A stretch of 13,519 bases of DNA from an uncultured Veillonella sp. (lineage in GTDB: Bacteria; Bacillota; Negativicutes; Veillonellales; Veillonellaceae). Under the pieces are notes generated by a model. It had not been told where the DNA came from. It made no database searches and was given only the letters and a program-made list of their open reading frames with translations. The translations under genes were made by a program, and so were the position numbers. How positions within the stretch are numbered: position 1 is the stretch's first letter; each line of letters begins with the position of its first letter. The DNA lies in the NCBI GenBank assembly GCA_915066865.1, contig CAJZEE010000058.1, positions 1 through 13,519 on the forward strand, in the 5' to 3' direction. Positions 1-8,088 of this stretch are shown here, piece after piece.

Positions 1-3000
1 ATGATTTTATCCTTATTGTCAGCAATATTTGCTTTATTTTCTGCTACTTGATTATCAACTTGTTTCAATTGATCTTCTGTGGCTGCACGACCACTTACAG
101 GTTGTGTTTGACCAGAAATCCATTCTTTATTAGTCAAGCCAGTCACTTGAGGGGTCTCTACCCCTTCTGTAGCTTTCACTTTTGGTGCAGTAATTGTTTG
201 ATTTGCTTTTACAGTATTGAAAGTTACGTCTTGTTTAGTAGCAATTGTGAAGTCTTTACCATTTTGAGTAATGGAAATATTATCACCATCGATAAACTTA
301 ACTGTGTTGCCACCTTCAACTTTTTCGGCAGTATTACCATTAGCTACTACATTCCATGCGGATAAATCTTTAACTTGTTGTTTACCAGTATCTGTTAAGT
401 TGCTCAAATCCGTATTTGCTGCATTGTTGATTTTATTAGCCGTAGCATCATCTAATTTGACAGTTACATCTTCGCCATTAGCTTCAGTAACAATACCATT
501 CTGACCTTTAATATTGAATTTTACATCACCTGTGCTCAAGGATTTCTCATCGGTAGACCCAGTATTACCACCTAAAGAAATCTTGCGAGCAATGGCTTCT
601 GTATTTTTATCAATATTAGCTTTATTGATTGCAATATCGCCAGCATTTTTAGTGATTGCCGCTTTGTTATCAACAATATTCTGTTTATTCGTCGCAATAT
701 TATCTTTATTAGTAGCAATATCAGCAGCATTTCTATCAATTGCAGCTTTATTATCAGCTATTTTTTGTTTGTTATCCGCAATAGCCTTTGCATTTTTACC
801 AATCTTATCCGTATTATCAGCAATATTGGCTTTATTTTCTGCTACTTGATCATCAACTTGTTTCAATTGGTCTTCTGTGGCAGCACGACCAGATACAGGT
901 TGTGTTTGACCTGGAACCCATGTAGTGTTAGTCAAGCCTGTTACTTGAGGTGTTTCAACCCCAGTTGTCGCTTTCACTTTTGGAGCTGTAATGGTTTGGT
1001 TAGCGGTTACTGTATCAAAAGTTACATCTTTCTTAGTGGAAACGGTGAAGTCTTTTCCATTTTGAGTAATAGAAATATTATCACCATCGATAAATTTAAC
1101 AGTGTTACCACCTTCAACCTTTTCAGCAGTCTCATTATTAGCAACTACATTCCATGCTGCTAAATCCTTAACTTGTTGCTTACCGTCAGGAGTCAAGTTG
1201 CTCAAGTCTCGATCAGCTGCATTATCGACTTTACCTTTAGTTGCATCATCGAGTTTAACAGTCACATCGTCACCATTGGCAACCGTAGTAAGACCATTCT
1301 CACCTTTTACGTTAAATTTCACATCACCTGTGCTCAAGGATTTTTCATCGGTAGAGCCATTATTACCACCTAAGGAAATCTTACGAGCGATAGCGGTAGT
1401 ATTTTGAGCAATATTAGCTTTATTAGAAGCAATATCCCCTTTATTTGTAGCAATGTCACCCGCATTTTTATCAATTGCAGTTTTATTGTCCGCAATTTTT
1501 TGCTTATTATCTGCAATATTATCCTTATTAGTAGCAATATCACCTGCATTTTTATCAATTGCAGTTTTATTGTCAGCTATTTTTTGCTTATTATCTGCAA
1601 TAGCATCAGCATTTTTACCAATTTTATCTGTATTATCCGCAATATTGGCTTTATTTTCTGCTACTTGATCATCAACTTTTTTCAATTGATCTTCTGTGGC
1701 GGCACGGCCAGATACAGCTTGTGTTTGACCTGGAACCCAAGCAGTGTTAGTCAAGCCAGTTACTTGAGGTGTTTCAACGCCAGTTGTCGCTTTCACTTTT
1801 GGCGCTGTAATTGTTTGTGTAGCTGTTACCGTATCAAAAGTTACATCTTTTTTAGTAGAAATAGTAAAGTCTTTACCATTTTGAGTAATGGAAATGTTAT
1901 CACCATCGATGAATTTAACAGTGTTACCACCTTCAACCTTTTCAGCCGTTTCATTATTAGCGACTACATTCCAAGCTGCTAAATCCTTAACTTGTTGCTT
2001 ACCGTCAGGAGTCAAATTACTCAAGTCTCGATCAGCTGCATTATCGATTTTACCTTTAGTTGCATCATCGAGTTTAACAGTCACATCGTCGCCATTAGCA
2101 ACCGTAGTAAGGCCATTTTCACCTTTTACGTTAAATTTCACATCACCAGTGCTCAAGGATTTTTCATCGGTAGAACCAGAGTTACCACCTAAGGAAATCT
2201 TACGAGCGATAGCTGTCGTGTTTTTGTCGATGTTAGCCTTATTAGTAGCAATATCGCCTGCATTTTTAGCGATTGCAGTTTTATTTGTATCAATAGCAGT
2301 TTTATTAGCTTCTGCTTTATCGTCAACTTTTTTCAATTGAGATACATTGACAGCATCTTTATCAGCAACACCATCTGCTACATTGGCAACTTTCAAATTC
2401 CCAGCATTAATACCTTTGTCACCATCAATTTTTACAGTTTCATTACCGCCAGCATTATTGAAAGATGCACTGTTTAATTTAGAAAGATCTTTTTTCAAGG
2501 CTACAGAGATTTTCTTATCATTTCTAGCAACCGTAACATTATCGTCACCAGAAAAATCTACTGTATTTCCTTTTTCAACGGCTACTGGTGTAGCTTCGCC
2601 ATTAGCAGAAAGGTTCCAGCCGTATTTATTTTGGTTGATTGCTTGATTAATTGCATTAGCTACGTTAGCAGAATCCGCCATACCAGCAGTTGCTGTAGCG
2701 CTACCATTTGCTACTGTAATATCTTGCTTTTTACCAGAAACTGTAATTTTCTTACCATTAGCTGTAGTTGTAATGTATGTATTATCACCATTTACAGCTA
2801 ATTTACTATTAGCAAGATTCACATCACCTGAACCAGTATCACCTGTAAAAGCTAGATTAACACTCTTTAACTGTGCCACGTTTACTGCATCTGTATCAGC
2901 AGTACCTGCAGCAACATAATTAATTTGACGTGTTTGGTTTGTCGTACCAACAGCAACACCACCTAATTTAGATGTTAAGGCAGCACCACTTAAATCAGCA

Positions 3001-4253
3001 TATGTATCTGTACGACTAGCATTAACATTATATCCCACTACACCTGAAGCAATATCAGCTGTAGATTTTGAGCCAACAGCTACACCATCTACTACTTTAC
3101 CTCTAGCGCCATCACCAACAGCTACAGAACGGCTTGCAGATGCGTCTGTTGCGGCATTTGGACCAATAGCAATGGAATTAGTTGCCATAGCACCAGTATT
3201 ATCTTTATTAGCAACATCAGAAGATTTTATAGATATATATTTATAAGCGATTTGGTCTACAATAGCACTAAGTTGAGAGCCATTAATTGCATCTGTGGAA
3301 GTAGCACTTACTTCACCAGGAGCCACATGTTTCAACTGACGTTCATACCCTTTAGAACCAAAAGATACGACGTCACCTGGCAATGTTTTATCACCACCAG
3401 CCCAGGAAGCAACAACGTTATTTGGCAATGTATAGCTAGATTGTTTTGTACCACCTACATCAGTATTAGAACCACCACCGATGGCAATAGCATTATCACG
3501 ATTTGCCCTAGCCCCTGTACCAATAGCAATAGCATTTGTTACATCATTATTAGCTTGTCCAGTAGCACCAGTAGAGGTTCCTGCTAAACGATCCTTCGCA
3601 TTTGCACCAGTACCAATTGCAATTCCTACATTACCAGACTGACCTTTCATACCTAATGTGATACCAGATTCGCCAGCCGTTGCCGCTGTATATAGCGGAT
3701 TTCTCATATCAAAGCCTGTTAAGCTTTGAACAGCACTACGCAAATCTCCAGTCTTATTCTCACCATTATTCGTAGTATAAACAACTTTTATACCATCAGC
3801 TTTAACTACATCATCGCCACCAATAACAATAGAAGAGTTACCTTGAGCTATTGTATTTCCCCCAATGGCAATTGCTTGTTCCCCAATTACTCTTGCACCT
3901 TCATTAGCAGTATTACCCCCACCAATAGCGATTCCTTGTGGACTGTTAACACTGGTACTAGAATTAGAACCTATTGCAATAGAATATCCACCAGCAGCTG
4001 CTGCATTTTGACCGAAGCCTACAGCTTTGTCACCAGTAACAGAAGCACCATCCCCTAAGCCTACTGCTGTTGCATGCAGATTTGTAGGCAAAGTATTTGC
4101 CGCCATAGAGATGCTAGCATTAGTCATTGCTAATGCAGCCAAGATGGCTGCTACAACAATTTTCTTTTTACCACTATTATTCTTAGCGAACTCAGATACT
4201 ACTACGTAACAGTTTTTTGATTTGCTCCAAACCACTTTAAAAATCTTATTCAT
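1..4253 (-). CDS. Trimeric autotransporter adhesin (YadA/Hia type), N-terminal 1417 residues; C-terminus off window
   Basis: A surface adhesin predicted to be exported by Sec, trimerise and anchor in the outer membrane through a C-terminal beta-barrel, which lies beyond the left edge. The start ATG at 4253 has AGGAG five bases upstream. Residues 1-31 form an extended type V signal region (MNKIFKVVWSKSKNCYVVVS then Lys-rich), followed by a hydrophobic segment at 32-48 and probable cleavage near A51/A52. Residues about 60-450 are head with AIAIG/SIAIG-type repeats. Necks of the DAxNxxQL type sit near residues 325, 458 and 637. A Trp-ring-like segment (YGWNLSANGE) sits near 546. From about 637 onward, heptad coiled coils (ADNKQKI, DKNAGDI, ATNK units) alternate with ISLGG, AWNVVAN and ITAPKVKAT segments in repeated modules. 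The frame is open to the window edge with no stop. Family assignment is firm; ligand is unknown. In Veillonella such proteins serve coaggregation and biofilm adhesion, which is family knowledge, not shown here. Confidence 0.93.
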   Translation of the reverse strand, partial: MNKIFKVVWSKSKNCYVVVSEFAKNNSGKKKIVVAAILAALAMTNASISMAANTLPTNLHATAVGLGDGASVTGDKAVGFGQNAAAAGGYSIAIGSNSSTSVNSPQGIAIGGGNTANEGARVIGEQAIAIGGNTIAQGNSSIVIGGDDVVKADGIKVVYTTNNGENKTGDLRSAVQSLTGFDMRNPLYTAATAGESGITLGMKGQSGNVGIAIGTGANAKDRLAGTSTGATGQANNDVTNAIAIGTGARANRDNAIAIGGGSNTDVGGTKQSSYTLPNNVVASWAGGDKTLPGDVVSFGSKGYERQLKHVAPGEVSATSTDAINGSQLSAIVDQIAYKYISIKSSDVANKDNTGAMATNSIAIGPNAATDASASRSVAVGDGARGKVVDGVAVGSKSTADIASGVVGYNVNASRTDTYADLSGAALTSKLGGVAVGTTNQTRQINYVAAGTADTDAVNVAQLKSVNLAFTGDTGSGDVNLANSKLAVNGDNTYITTTANGKKITVSGKKQDITVANGSATATAGMADSANVANAINQAINQNKYGWNLSANGEATPVAVEKGNTVDFSGDDNVTVARNDKKISVALKKDLSKLNSASFNNAGGNETVKIDGDKGINAGNLKVANVADGVADKDAVNVSQLKKVDDKAEANKTAIDTNKTAIAKNAGDIATNKANIDKNTTAIARKISLGGNSGSTDEKSLSTGDVKFNVKGENGLTTVANGDDVTVKLDDATKGKIDNAADRDLSNLTPDGKQQVKDLAAWNVVANNETAEKVEGGNTVKFIDGDNISITQNGKDFTISTKKDVTFDTVTATQTITAPKVKATTGVETPQVTGLTNTAWVPGQTQAVSGRAATEDQLKKVDDQVAENKANIADNTDKIGKNADAIADNKQKIADNKTAIDKNAGDIATNKDNIADNKQKIADNKTAIDKNAGDIATNKGDIASNKANIAQNTTAIARKISLGGNNGSTDEKSLSTGDVKFNVKGENGLTTVANGDDVTVKLDDATKGKVDNAADRDLSNLTPDGKQQVKDLAAWNVVANNETAEKVEGGNTVKFIDGDNISITQNGKDFTVSTKKDVTFDTVTANQTITAPKVKATTGVETPQVTGLTNTTWVPGQTQPVSGRAATEDQLKQVDDQVAENKANIADNTDKIGKNAKAIADNKQKIADNKAAIDRNAADIATNKDNIATNKQNIVDNKAAITKNAGDIAINKANIDKNTEAIARKISLGGNTGSTDEKSLSTGDVKFNIKGQNGIVTEANGEDVTVKLDDATANKINNAANTDLSNLTDTGKQQVKDLSAWNVVANGNTAEKVEGGNTVKFIDGDNISITQNGKDFTIATKQDVTFNTVKANQTITAPKVKATEGVETPQVTGLTNKEWISGQTQPVSGRAATEDQLKQVDNQVAENKANIADNKDKI
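43..2316 (-). repeat. Three tandem stalk modules in the adhesin (about 798, 819 and 657 bp)
   Basis: The landmark GCTACTTG, encoding the start of each coiled coil, recurs at 43, 841 and 1660, giving units of 798 and 819 bp (266 and 273 codons). A further unit to about 2316 has a shorter coil. The 21-bp difference is exactly one heptad (KGDIASN present only in the middle coil). Each module contains coil, ISLGG/TDEKSLSTGD segment, LTTxxNG(D/E)DVTVKLDDA, AWNVVAN, FIDGDNISITQNGKDF, ITAPKVKAT and VSGRAATEDQL. The unit at 841-1659 and the one at 1660-2316 are almost identical over about 1080-1420 versus 1900-2240, while the 43-840 unit is more diverged. Recent duplication or gene conversion between the two is the simplest reading. 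Confidence 0.9.
1462..1629 (-). repeat. 84-bp internal duplication in a stalk coiled coil
   Basis: Within the middle coil, GCATTTTTATCAATTGCAG starts at 1462 and again at 1546, an 84-bp period equal to 28 residues or four heptads. The two copies encode nearly the same peptide (KQKIADNKTAIDKNAGDIAT). The neighbouring coil at about 590-790 has the same architecture but more diverged copies. Confidence 0.85.
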
Positions 4254-4346
4254 ACTTTCTCCTATAAACTATATTAATATTAATGCTCCCTCGATGTTTT
4301 ATCATATGGTAAGTCATACAAGAATTTTAAAATTTTCAATATTATA

Positions 4347-4376
4347 AGTATACCAAAACCTTTAATATACTATCAA
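4347..4376 (-). promoter_or_regulatory. Candidate proximal promoter of the adhesin
   Basis: Minus-strand TTGATA (4371-4376), an 18-base spacer and TATACT (4347-4352), preceded by TGG as in an extended -10. Transcription would start near 4340, giving a leader of about 87 bases before the ATG at 4253. This is read from consensus only. Confidence 0.5.
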
Positions 4377-4398
4377 GCTTTTTCATTTATTTTTCACA

Positions 4399-4428
4399 AT
4401 TATAGGCATTACAAAAACAGCGTAGCAA
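4399..4428 (-). promoter_or_regulatory. Candidate distal promoter of the adhesin
   Basis: Minus-strand TTGCTA (4423-4428), 18-base spacer and a perfect TATAAT (4399-4404). The same TTGCTA-18-TATAAT layout occurs upstream of pxpA (8922-8951). The start would lie near 4392. Either or both adhesin promoters could be active. Confidence 0.45.
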
Positions 4429-4438
4429 TGGGCTTTAT

Positions 4439-4454
4439 AGTGATTCATGTCACA
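4439..4454. promoter_or_regulatory. CRP-like palindrome upstream of the adhesin promoters
   Basis: AGTGATTCATGTCACA matches the CRP consensus TGTGA-N6-TCACA at 9 of 10 positions. Its centre is about 54 bases upstream of the predicted distal start and 106 upstream of the proximal one, neither of which is a classical activator spacing. A CRP/FNR-family regulator is possible; a chance match in AT-rich DNA cannot be excluded. Confidence 0.3.
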
Positions 4455-4841
4455 AATCTATATAAAATATGGGCTTATTTTATACCATACCGAAGAGATA
4501 AAATGAATATAAACTCATAATCAATTATTTAAATTTCGTTTATGAGATTATATGTACTAAAAAAACTTGTGTTTAACTAGATATTATGGACTTAGTTACA
4601 TGTCATCACTATAGACATAATTAATTCATTAAATTTTTATAAAACTTTATGTGTCCTCCCTTAATCAGTGATTGAGTTACTACACCTTTCAAAAAAAATA
4701 TGCTCAGATTATTATCGATTAAGTTAAGCCTCTTATAGATCACTATTATCTTGTTATACAGCATTTAACGTATCATGTATTGCTTTTAGATTATTATGCT
4801 TCAATTTTTATCAACATTTAATTGAGTTCATCTTATATTAC
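4455..4841. other. AT-rich intergenic stretch with no gene recognised
   Basis: About 390 bases without a supportable ORF on either strand. The only structure seen is an imperfect inverted repeat CTCATAA (4514-4520) / TTATGAG (4540-4546), without a U-tract. With the flanking adhesin regulatory region and the pxp terminator, the gene-free interval between the adhesin start and pxpC is about 670 bases. No degraded gene was recognised. Confidence 0.6.
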
Positions 4842-4888
4842 ATAATAAAAAGCTATCTCATAGAAATGACAATCTACGAGATAGCTTT
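4842..4888 (-). terminator. Rho-independent terminator of the pxp operon
   Basis: Perfect 11-base arms AAAGCTATCTC (4849-4859) and GAGATAGCTTT (4878-4888), extended by an inner TAG/CTA pair after one mismatch, enclose a 10-base loop. On the minus strand the stem is followed by TTTTATTAT. It lies about 35 bases downstream of the pxpC stop. No matching U-tract is present for plus-strand termination, and no gene would need it. Confidence 0.85.
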
Positions 4889-4922
4889 ATTACTAAATTG
4901 TATAATTAAATTAGGGAACAAA

Positions 4923-5954
4923 CTAGCGTAATTTAAAAACATATAAACTTTGTTCGTGTGCTAATTGTATTCGCTTATATAAGCGTTTCATATAGGTACG
5001 ATATATTTCTTGTGATTCTTCTACAGAAATAATATCAAAATGAATTCCATCCCCTACTGGCAACTGGCTTAACCTAGGTAAATCGGCGGTAATGATAGTA
5101 CCAATCTTTGTATAGCCGCCCGTTGTTTGTCGGTCCGCCATGAGGATTATTGGATTTCCATCTGACGGAACTTGAATAGAGCCAAATACAGCACCATCAG
5201 AAATAATGTCTGCACTATCGATATGCTCTATAACAGGGCCATCTAAGCGGAAGCCCATGCGATCACATTGTACGGTCAATGTATATATTTTACTACCAAA
5301 GGTCTTAATCCCTTTCTCGGTAAAATACTTTGCTTGCTCTCCTAGTACTACACGCAAAGGTTCGTGACACTCACGACCACCTCGGTTATATAAAGCGGTA
5401 TTGAATAATTTATGAGTTCCATAGAAGTCACACACATGCACTTTGTCTCTAGTAAATGTATTAATGCAAAATTGATCACCTGCTTGTAACGGTCTCCCCT
5501 CAATACCACCTATCTTAGCCTTTGTATGAGTCGATACGCTACCGTTAATAGCGGGAACATCAATACCACCTGAGAAGGCAATATACATGCGCACGCCACA
5601 TTGGCTAAAGCCGCCAGAAATGATATCGCCTTCGTGACATATAAAAGGTATATATCGAGGCACTACTACATTATTAATCGTAGGGTGCATATCAGCGCCC
5701 GTGAAAGCAACGATACATGTACCTTGGACGGTTAACGTAGGTGGCAATACGGTGCACTCTAATGCACCGAAAGGAGTCGTATTACCTACAAGTGCTTGTC
5801 CTAAGAGATAGCTTTCACTATCCATAGGACCAGCCACAGGCATACCATATTGTTGAAAGCCAACGCGGCCAGAATCTTGAATCGTAGTGTACATCCCTGG
5901 CGCATCTACGCGGATTAAAGCAGCCTTAAACTCATTTATACCCACGCAACTCAC
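4923..5954 (-). CDS. pxpC: 5-oxoprolinase subunit PxpC (KipA / biotin-dependent carboxyltransferase-like family)
   Basis: Subunit of the prokaryotic ATP-dependent 5-oxoprolinase PxpABC, which opens 5-oxo-L-proline to L-glutamate in the cytoplasm. The 343-residue product shows the family signature near its N-terminus: TTIQDSGR at 23-30, GMPVAGPMD at 37-45, then AFTGAD, IAFSGGIDVP, and near the C-terminus LMADRQTTGGYTKIG. Length matches the family (about 330-345). The start is uncertain. The longest form begins with GTG at 5954, overlapping the end of pxpB by 23 bases with AGAGG only a few bases upstream; a second in-frame GTG at 5945 follows GGTGAG and is also possible. No in-frame ATG lies nearby. 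The overlap implies translational coupling with pxpB. It is the last gene of the operon, followed by the hairpin at 4842-4888. Confidence 0.92.
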   Translation of the reverse strand: MSCVGINEFKAALIRVDAPGMYTTIQDSGRVGFQQYGMPVAGPMDSESYLLGQALVGNTTPFGALECTVLPPTLTVQGTCIVAFTGADMHPTINNVVVPRYIPFICHEGDIISGGFSQCGVRMYIAFSGGIDVPAINGSVSTHTKAKIGGIEGRPLQAGDQFCINTFTRDKVHVCDFYGTHKLFNTALYNRGGRECHEPLRVVLGEQAKYFTEKGIKTFGSKIYTLTVQCDRMGFRLDGPVIEHIDSADIISDGAVFGSIQVPSDGNPIILMADRQTTGGYTKIGTIITADLPRLSQLPVGDGIHFDIISVEESQEIYRTYMKRLYKRIQLAHEQSLYVFKLR

Positions 5955-6675
5955 CTACCTCTACTTCATACATAGACGGAATATAATTACTTCCTAATAG
6001 TTTAATTCGATGGAACTCATTCTCATTGATAGACACATAACGAACGTAGTCTCCGGCTTGCAATAGTGCAGCTTGTTTCTTAGACATGTCATACATAGTC
6101 ACAGGTGTGCGTCCAATAATCTGCCAGCCTCCAGGAGATTCTGATGGATATGTACCAGTCTGTTCTCCTGCAATACCTACAGAGCCGGCAGGAATCAAAG
6201 TTCTTGGTGAAGACAACCGCGGCGTTGCAATGCGTGGATCCATGCCACCTAAATAGGTAAATCCAGGAATAAAGCCTAGCATATAAACTAAATAATCTGT
6301 ACCACTATGAATGGATACAACCTCAGCTTCACTTATATGATTATGAGAGGCTACAAAACCTAGATCTGGACCATACTCGCCACCGTATATGGTCGGGATT
6401 TCAACAATCGTAACACGTTCAATTACGCTGTCTGTTACAGATTCTTGTAATATAGGATCAAGAATTCTACAAATATCTGAATACGTATATACCATTGCAT
6501 CATATTGAACAAGCAATGCACAGTATGTAGGAACTAGTTCAATAATTCCATCTAGCTGTAAGACTTTAATCTGCTCTATAACTTGTCGGATTTGTCGATT
6601 AATCTTTGGATCGATTACTTGACCAAAATCAATAGAGATAGCGCAATCCCCTACAGGTGAAATTGTAGGTTTCAT
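5932..6675 (-). CDS. pxpB: 5-oxoprolinase subunit PxpB (KipI / allophanate hydrolase subunit 1-like family)
   Basis: Partner of PxpC in the 5-oxoprolinase complex; the family also includes KipI of Bacillus subtilis, first described as an inhibitor of sporulation kinase KinA. The 247-residue protein carries the AHS1 signature: GFIPGFTYLGGMDPRI from residue 134, IPAGSVGIAGEQTGTYP at 161-177 and SPGGWQIIGRTP at 180-191. Start ATG at 6675 follows a strong AGGAGGT four bases upstream. The gene lies 74 bases after the permease gene and its stop TGA lies inside pxpC. The oxoprolinase role is favoured over a stand-alone kinase inhibitor because pxpA and pxpC are in the same operon. Confidence 0.93.
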   Translation of the reverse strand: MKPTISPVGDCAISIDFGQVIDPKINRQIRQVIEQIKVLQLDGIIELVPTYCALLVQYDAMVYTYSDICRILDPILQESVTDSVIERVTIVEIPTIYGGEYGPDLGFVASHNHISEAEVVSIHSGTDYLVYMLGFIPGFTYLGGMDPRIATPRLSSPRTLIPAGSVGIAGEQTGTYPSESPGGWQIIGRTPVTMYDMSKKQAALLQAGDYVRYVSINENEFHRIKLLGSNYIPSMYEVEVGELRGYK

Positions 6676-6749
6676 ATGTACCTCCTGCTATAACTAGAAA
6701 GGACCATCACATTCAAGCCGAACGTAATGGTGCTTTCACAGATAATTAA

Positions 6750-7946
6750 TTAACCTAGTAACTTAGCAATGCCTTTTAAAGATGTAACACCAATATAAGA
6801 TGTTACAAGTACTACAATCCAACCGGTATAATATAAAAGTTTATTGTGTTTGTATGCCCCTACGATTTCAGATTTATGAGTAGCAACGAGCATAACTGCC
6901 AACGTAACAGGCAGGATCAAACCATTTACAGAGCCCGCTAAAATCAATAGAGATACTGGTTTGCCAATAAAGATTAAGATACATGTAGAAATAAAGATAA
7001 ATGCCATAATAGTCAATTTTTCATTTCGTTCTACAACCTTAAACAATGTTTTTAAGAAGGATACTGATGTGTAGGCAGCCCCTACTACAGAGGTCAATGC
7101 GGCACAGAAGAACACTATACCGAATAATTTATGACCGATTTCACCAGCGCCGAGAAGAAACGCAGAGCCTGCTGGGTCTTTAGAATCTAGCACAAAGCCC
7201 ATGGATACTACACCTAAAACGGCTAAGAACAATAACACTCGAACTAATGCATCTACAGACATCCCCATAATTGCTGCACGACGTACATCTTTTAAATGCT
7301 CTTGACCTGTAATACCTGCATCAATGAGGCGGTGACCACCAGAAAATGTAATGTAACCACCTACAGTGCCCCCAATAAGTGTAATCGTTGCTAACCAAGG
7401 TACATGCTCTGGAATCACAGAATGAGACAAGGCTTCTCCTACTGGTGGATTCGTAGAGAATGCTACGTAGGCGATAAGAACAAGCATAACAGTACCGAGT
7501 ACTTTAGCCGTATTATCTAAAACACCACCCATCTTCTTAGATGTAAATAGTAAGATACCTAAGATACCGCTAATAGCGGCCGCTGTTGTTGTGTCGATAC
7601 CAAATATAATATTGAGGCCCATAGAAGCACCACCAATATTACCGATATTAAAGGCCAATCCACCAAGGGAAATTAAAAATGCCACTATATAACCAAGGCC
7701 TGGCAATACCTTATTCGCAATATCTTGACCACGCATTTGGGATACACCAATAATCGTCCACACATTAAGCTGTGCAATAATAGAGAAAATAACGGATACA
7801 ACGATAGCAAATGCAAAGTCTGCTTTCAACTCATTTGTAAATGCTGCCGTTTGTAACATAAAGCCAGGTCCAATGGAAGACGTGGCCATTAAGAAAGCTG
7901 CCCCTAATAGGACAGAGAAACTCGCTTTACCTGTAATTGGTTTCAT
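6750..7946 (-). CDS. Nramp-family (YcsG-like) permease of the 5-oxoprolinase operon, lacking canonical metal ligands
   Basis: A polytopic inner-membrane protein of about 398 residues with some ten or eleven hydrophobic segments, of the Nramp/LeuT fold. Its place between pxpA and pxpBC resembles B. subtilis ycsG, an Nramp-like gene next to ycsF, kipI and kipA. The start is taken at the ATG at 7946 because GGAGG sits five bases upstream; an ATG four codons earlier (7958) would put this site inside the gene. The canonical first-helix motif DPGN is replaced by GPGF (residues 26-29 of this start), and the sixth-helix MPH aligns with GGY (residues 196-198, in the context GGTVGGYITFSGGH). Both changes remove the ligands that hold Mn2+/Fe2+ in true Nramp transporters. 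Uptake of the oxoprolinase substrate or a related amino acid is inferred from context only. Annotation as a manganese transporter by family name would be unsafe. Confidence 0.85.
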   Translation of the reverse strand: MKPITGKASFSVLLGAAFLMATSSIGPGFMLQTAAFTNELKADFAFAIVVSVIFSIIAQLNVWTIIGVSQMRGQDIANKVLPGLGYIVAFLISLGGLAFNIGNIGGASMGLNIIFGIDTTTAAAISGILGILLFTSKKMGGVLDNTAKVLGTVMLVLIAYVAFSTNPPVGEALSHSVIPEHVPWLATITLIGGTVGGYITFSGGHRLIDAGITGQEHLKDVRRAAIMGMSVDALVRVLLFLAVLGVVSMGFVLDSKDPAGSAFLLGAGEIGHKLFGIVFFCAALTSVVGAAYTSVSFLKTLFKVVERNEKLTIMAFIFISTCILIFIGKPVSLLILAGSVNGLILPVTLAVMLVATHKSEIVGAYKHNKLLYYTGWIVVLVTSYIGVTSLKGIAKLLG

Positions 7947-7999
7947 AGGAACCTCCACATATAATAATTAATCTATGCCATACTTAGTGCTTAAAGCTC

Positions 8000-8038
8000 A
8001 TACTTACATGTAATACTTACTTTTAATACTTATATTTG
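8000..8038. repeat. Three 13-bp direct repeats (ATACTTA core) upstream of the permease gene
   Basis: ATACTTAC or ATACTTAT starts at 8000, 8013 and 8026, an exact 13-bp period, with a fourth TACTTA at 7981. They lie in the 142-base gap between pxpA and the permease, 54-92 bases before its ATG. Function unknown: iterated operator sites or a low-complexity AT-rich coincidence. Confidence 0.4.
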
Positions 8039-8088
8039 CATTTTCTGTTGGTATTAATTAAGCATTTATTTTAATGTATTTAATAGTT

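Noticed and set aside
590..2300. Regularly spaced short repeats suggestive of a CRISPR array
   Set aside because: The period is 21 bp or multiples, in frame, and encodes coiled-coil heptads; there are no unique spacers or constant direct repeats.
48..2340. Many plus-strand ORFs of 60-190 codons opposite the adhesin
   Set aside because: They are antisense shadows of a repetitive, low-complexity coding region; they repeat with the modules, lack RBSs and have no family likeness.
4514..4546. Inverted repeat CTCATAA/TTATGAG as a terminator
   Set aside because: Short arms with a 19-base AT-rich loop, no U-tract and no gene ending nearby.
7946..7958. Longer start for the permease at 7958
   Set aside because: The strong GGAGG lies between this ATG and the one at 7946, so it serves the latter.
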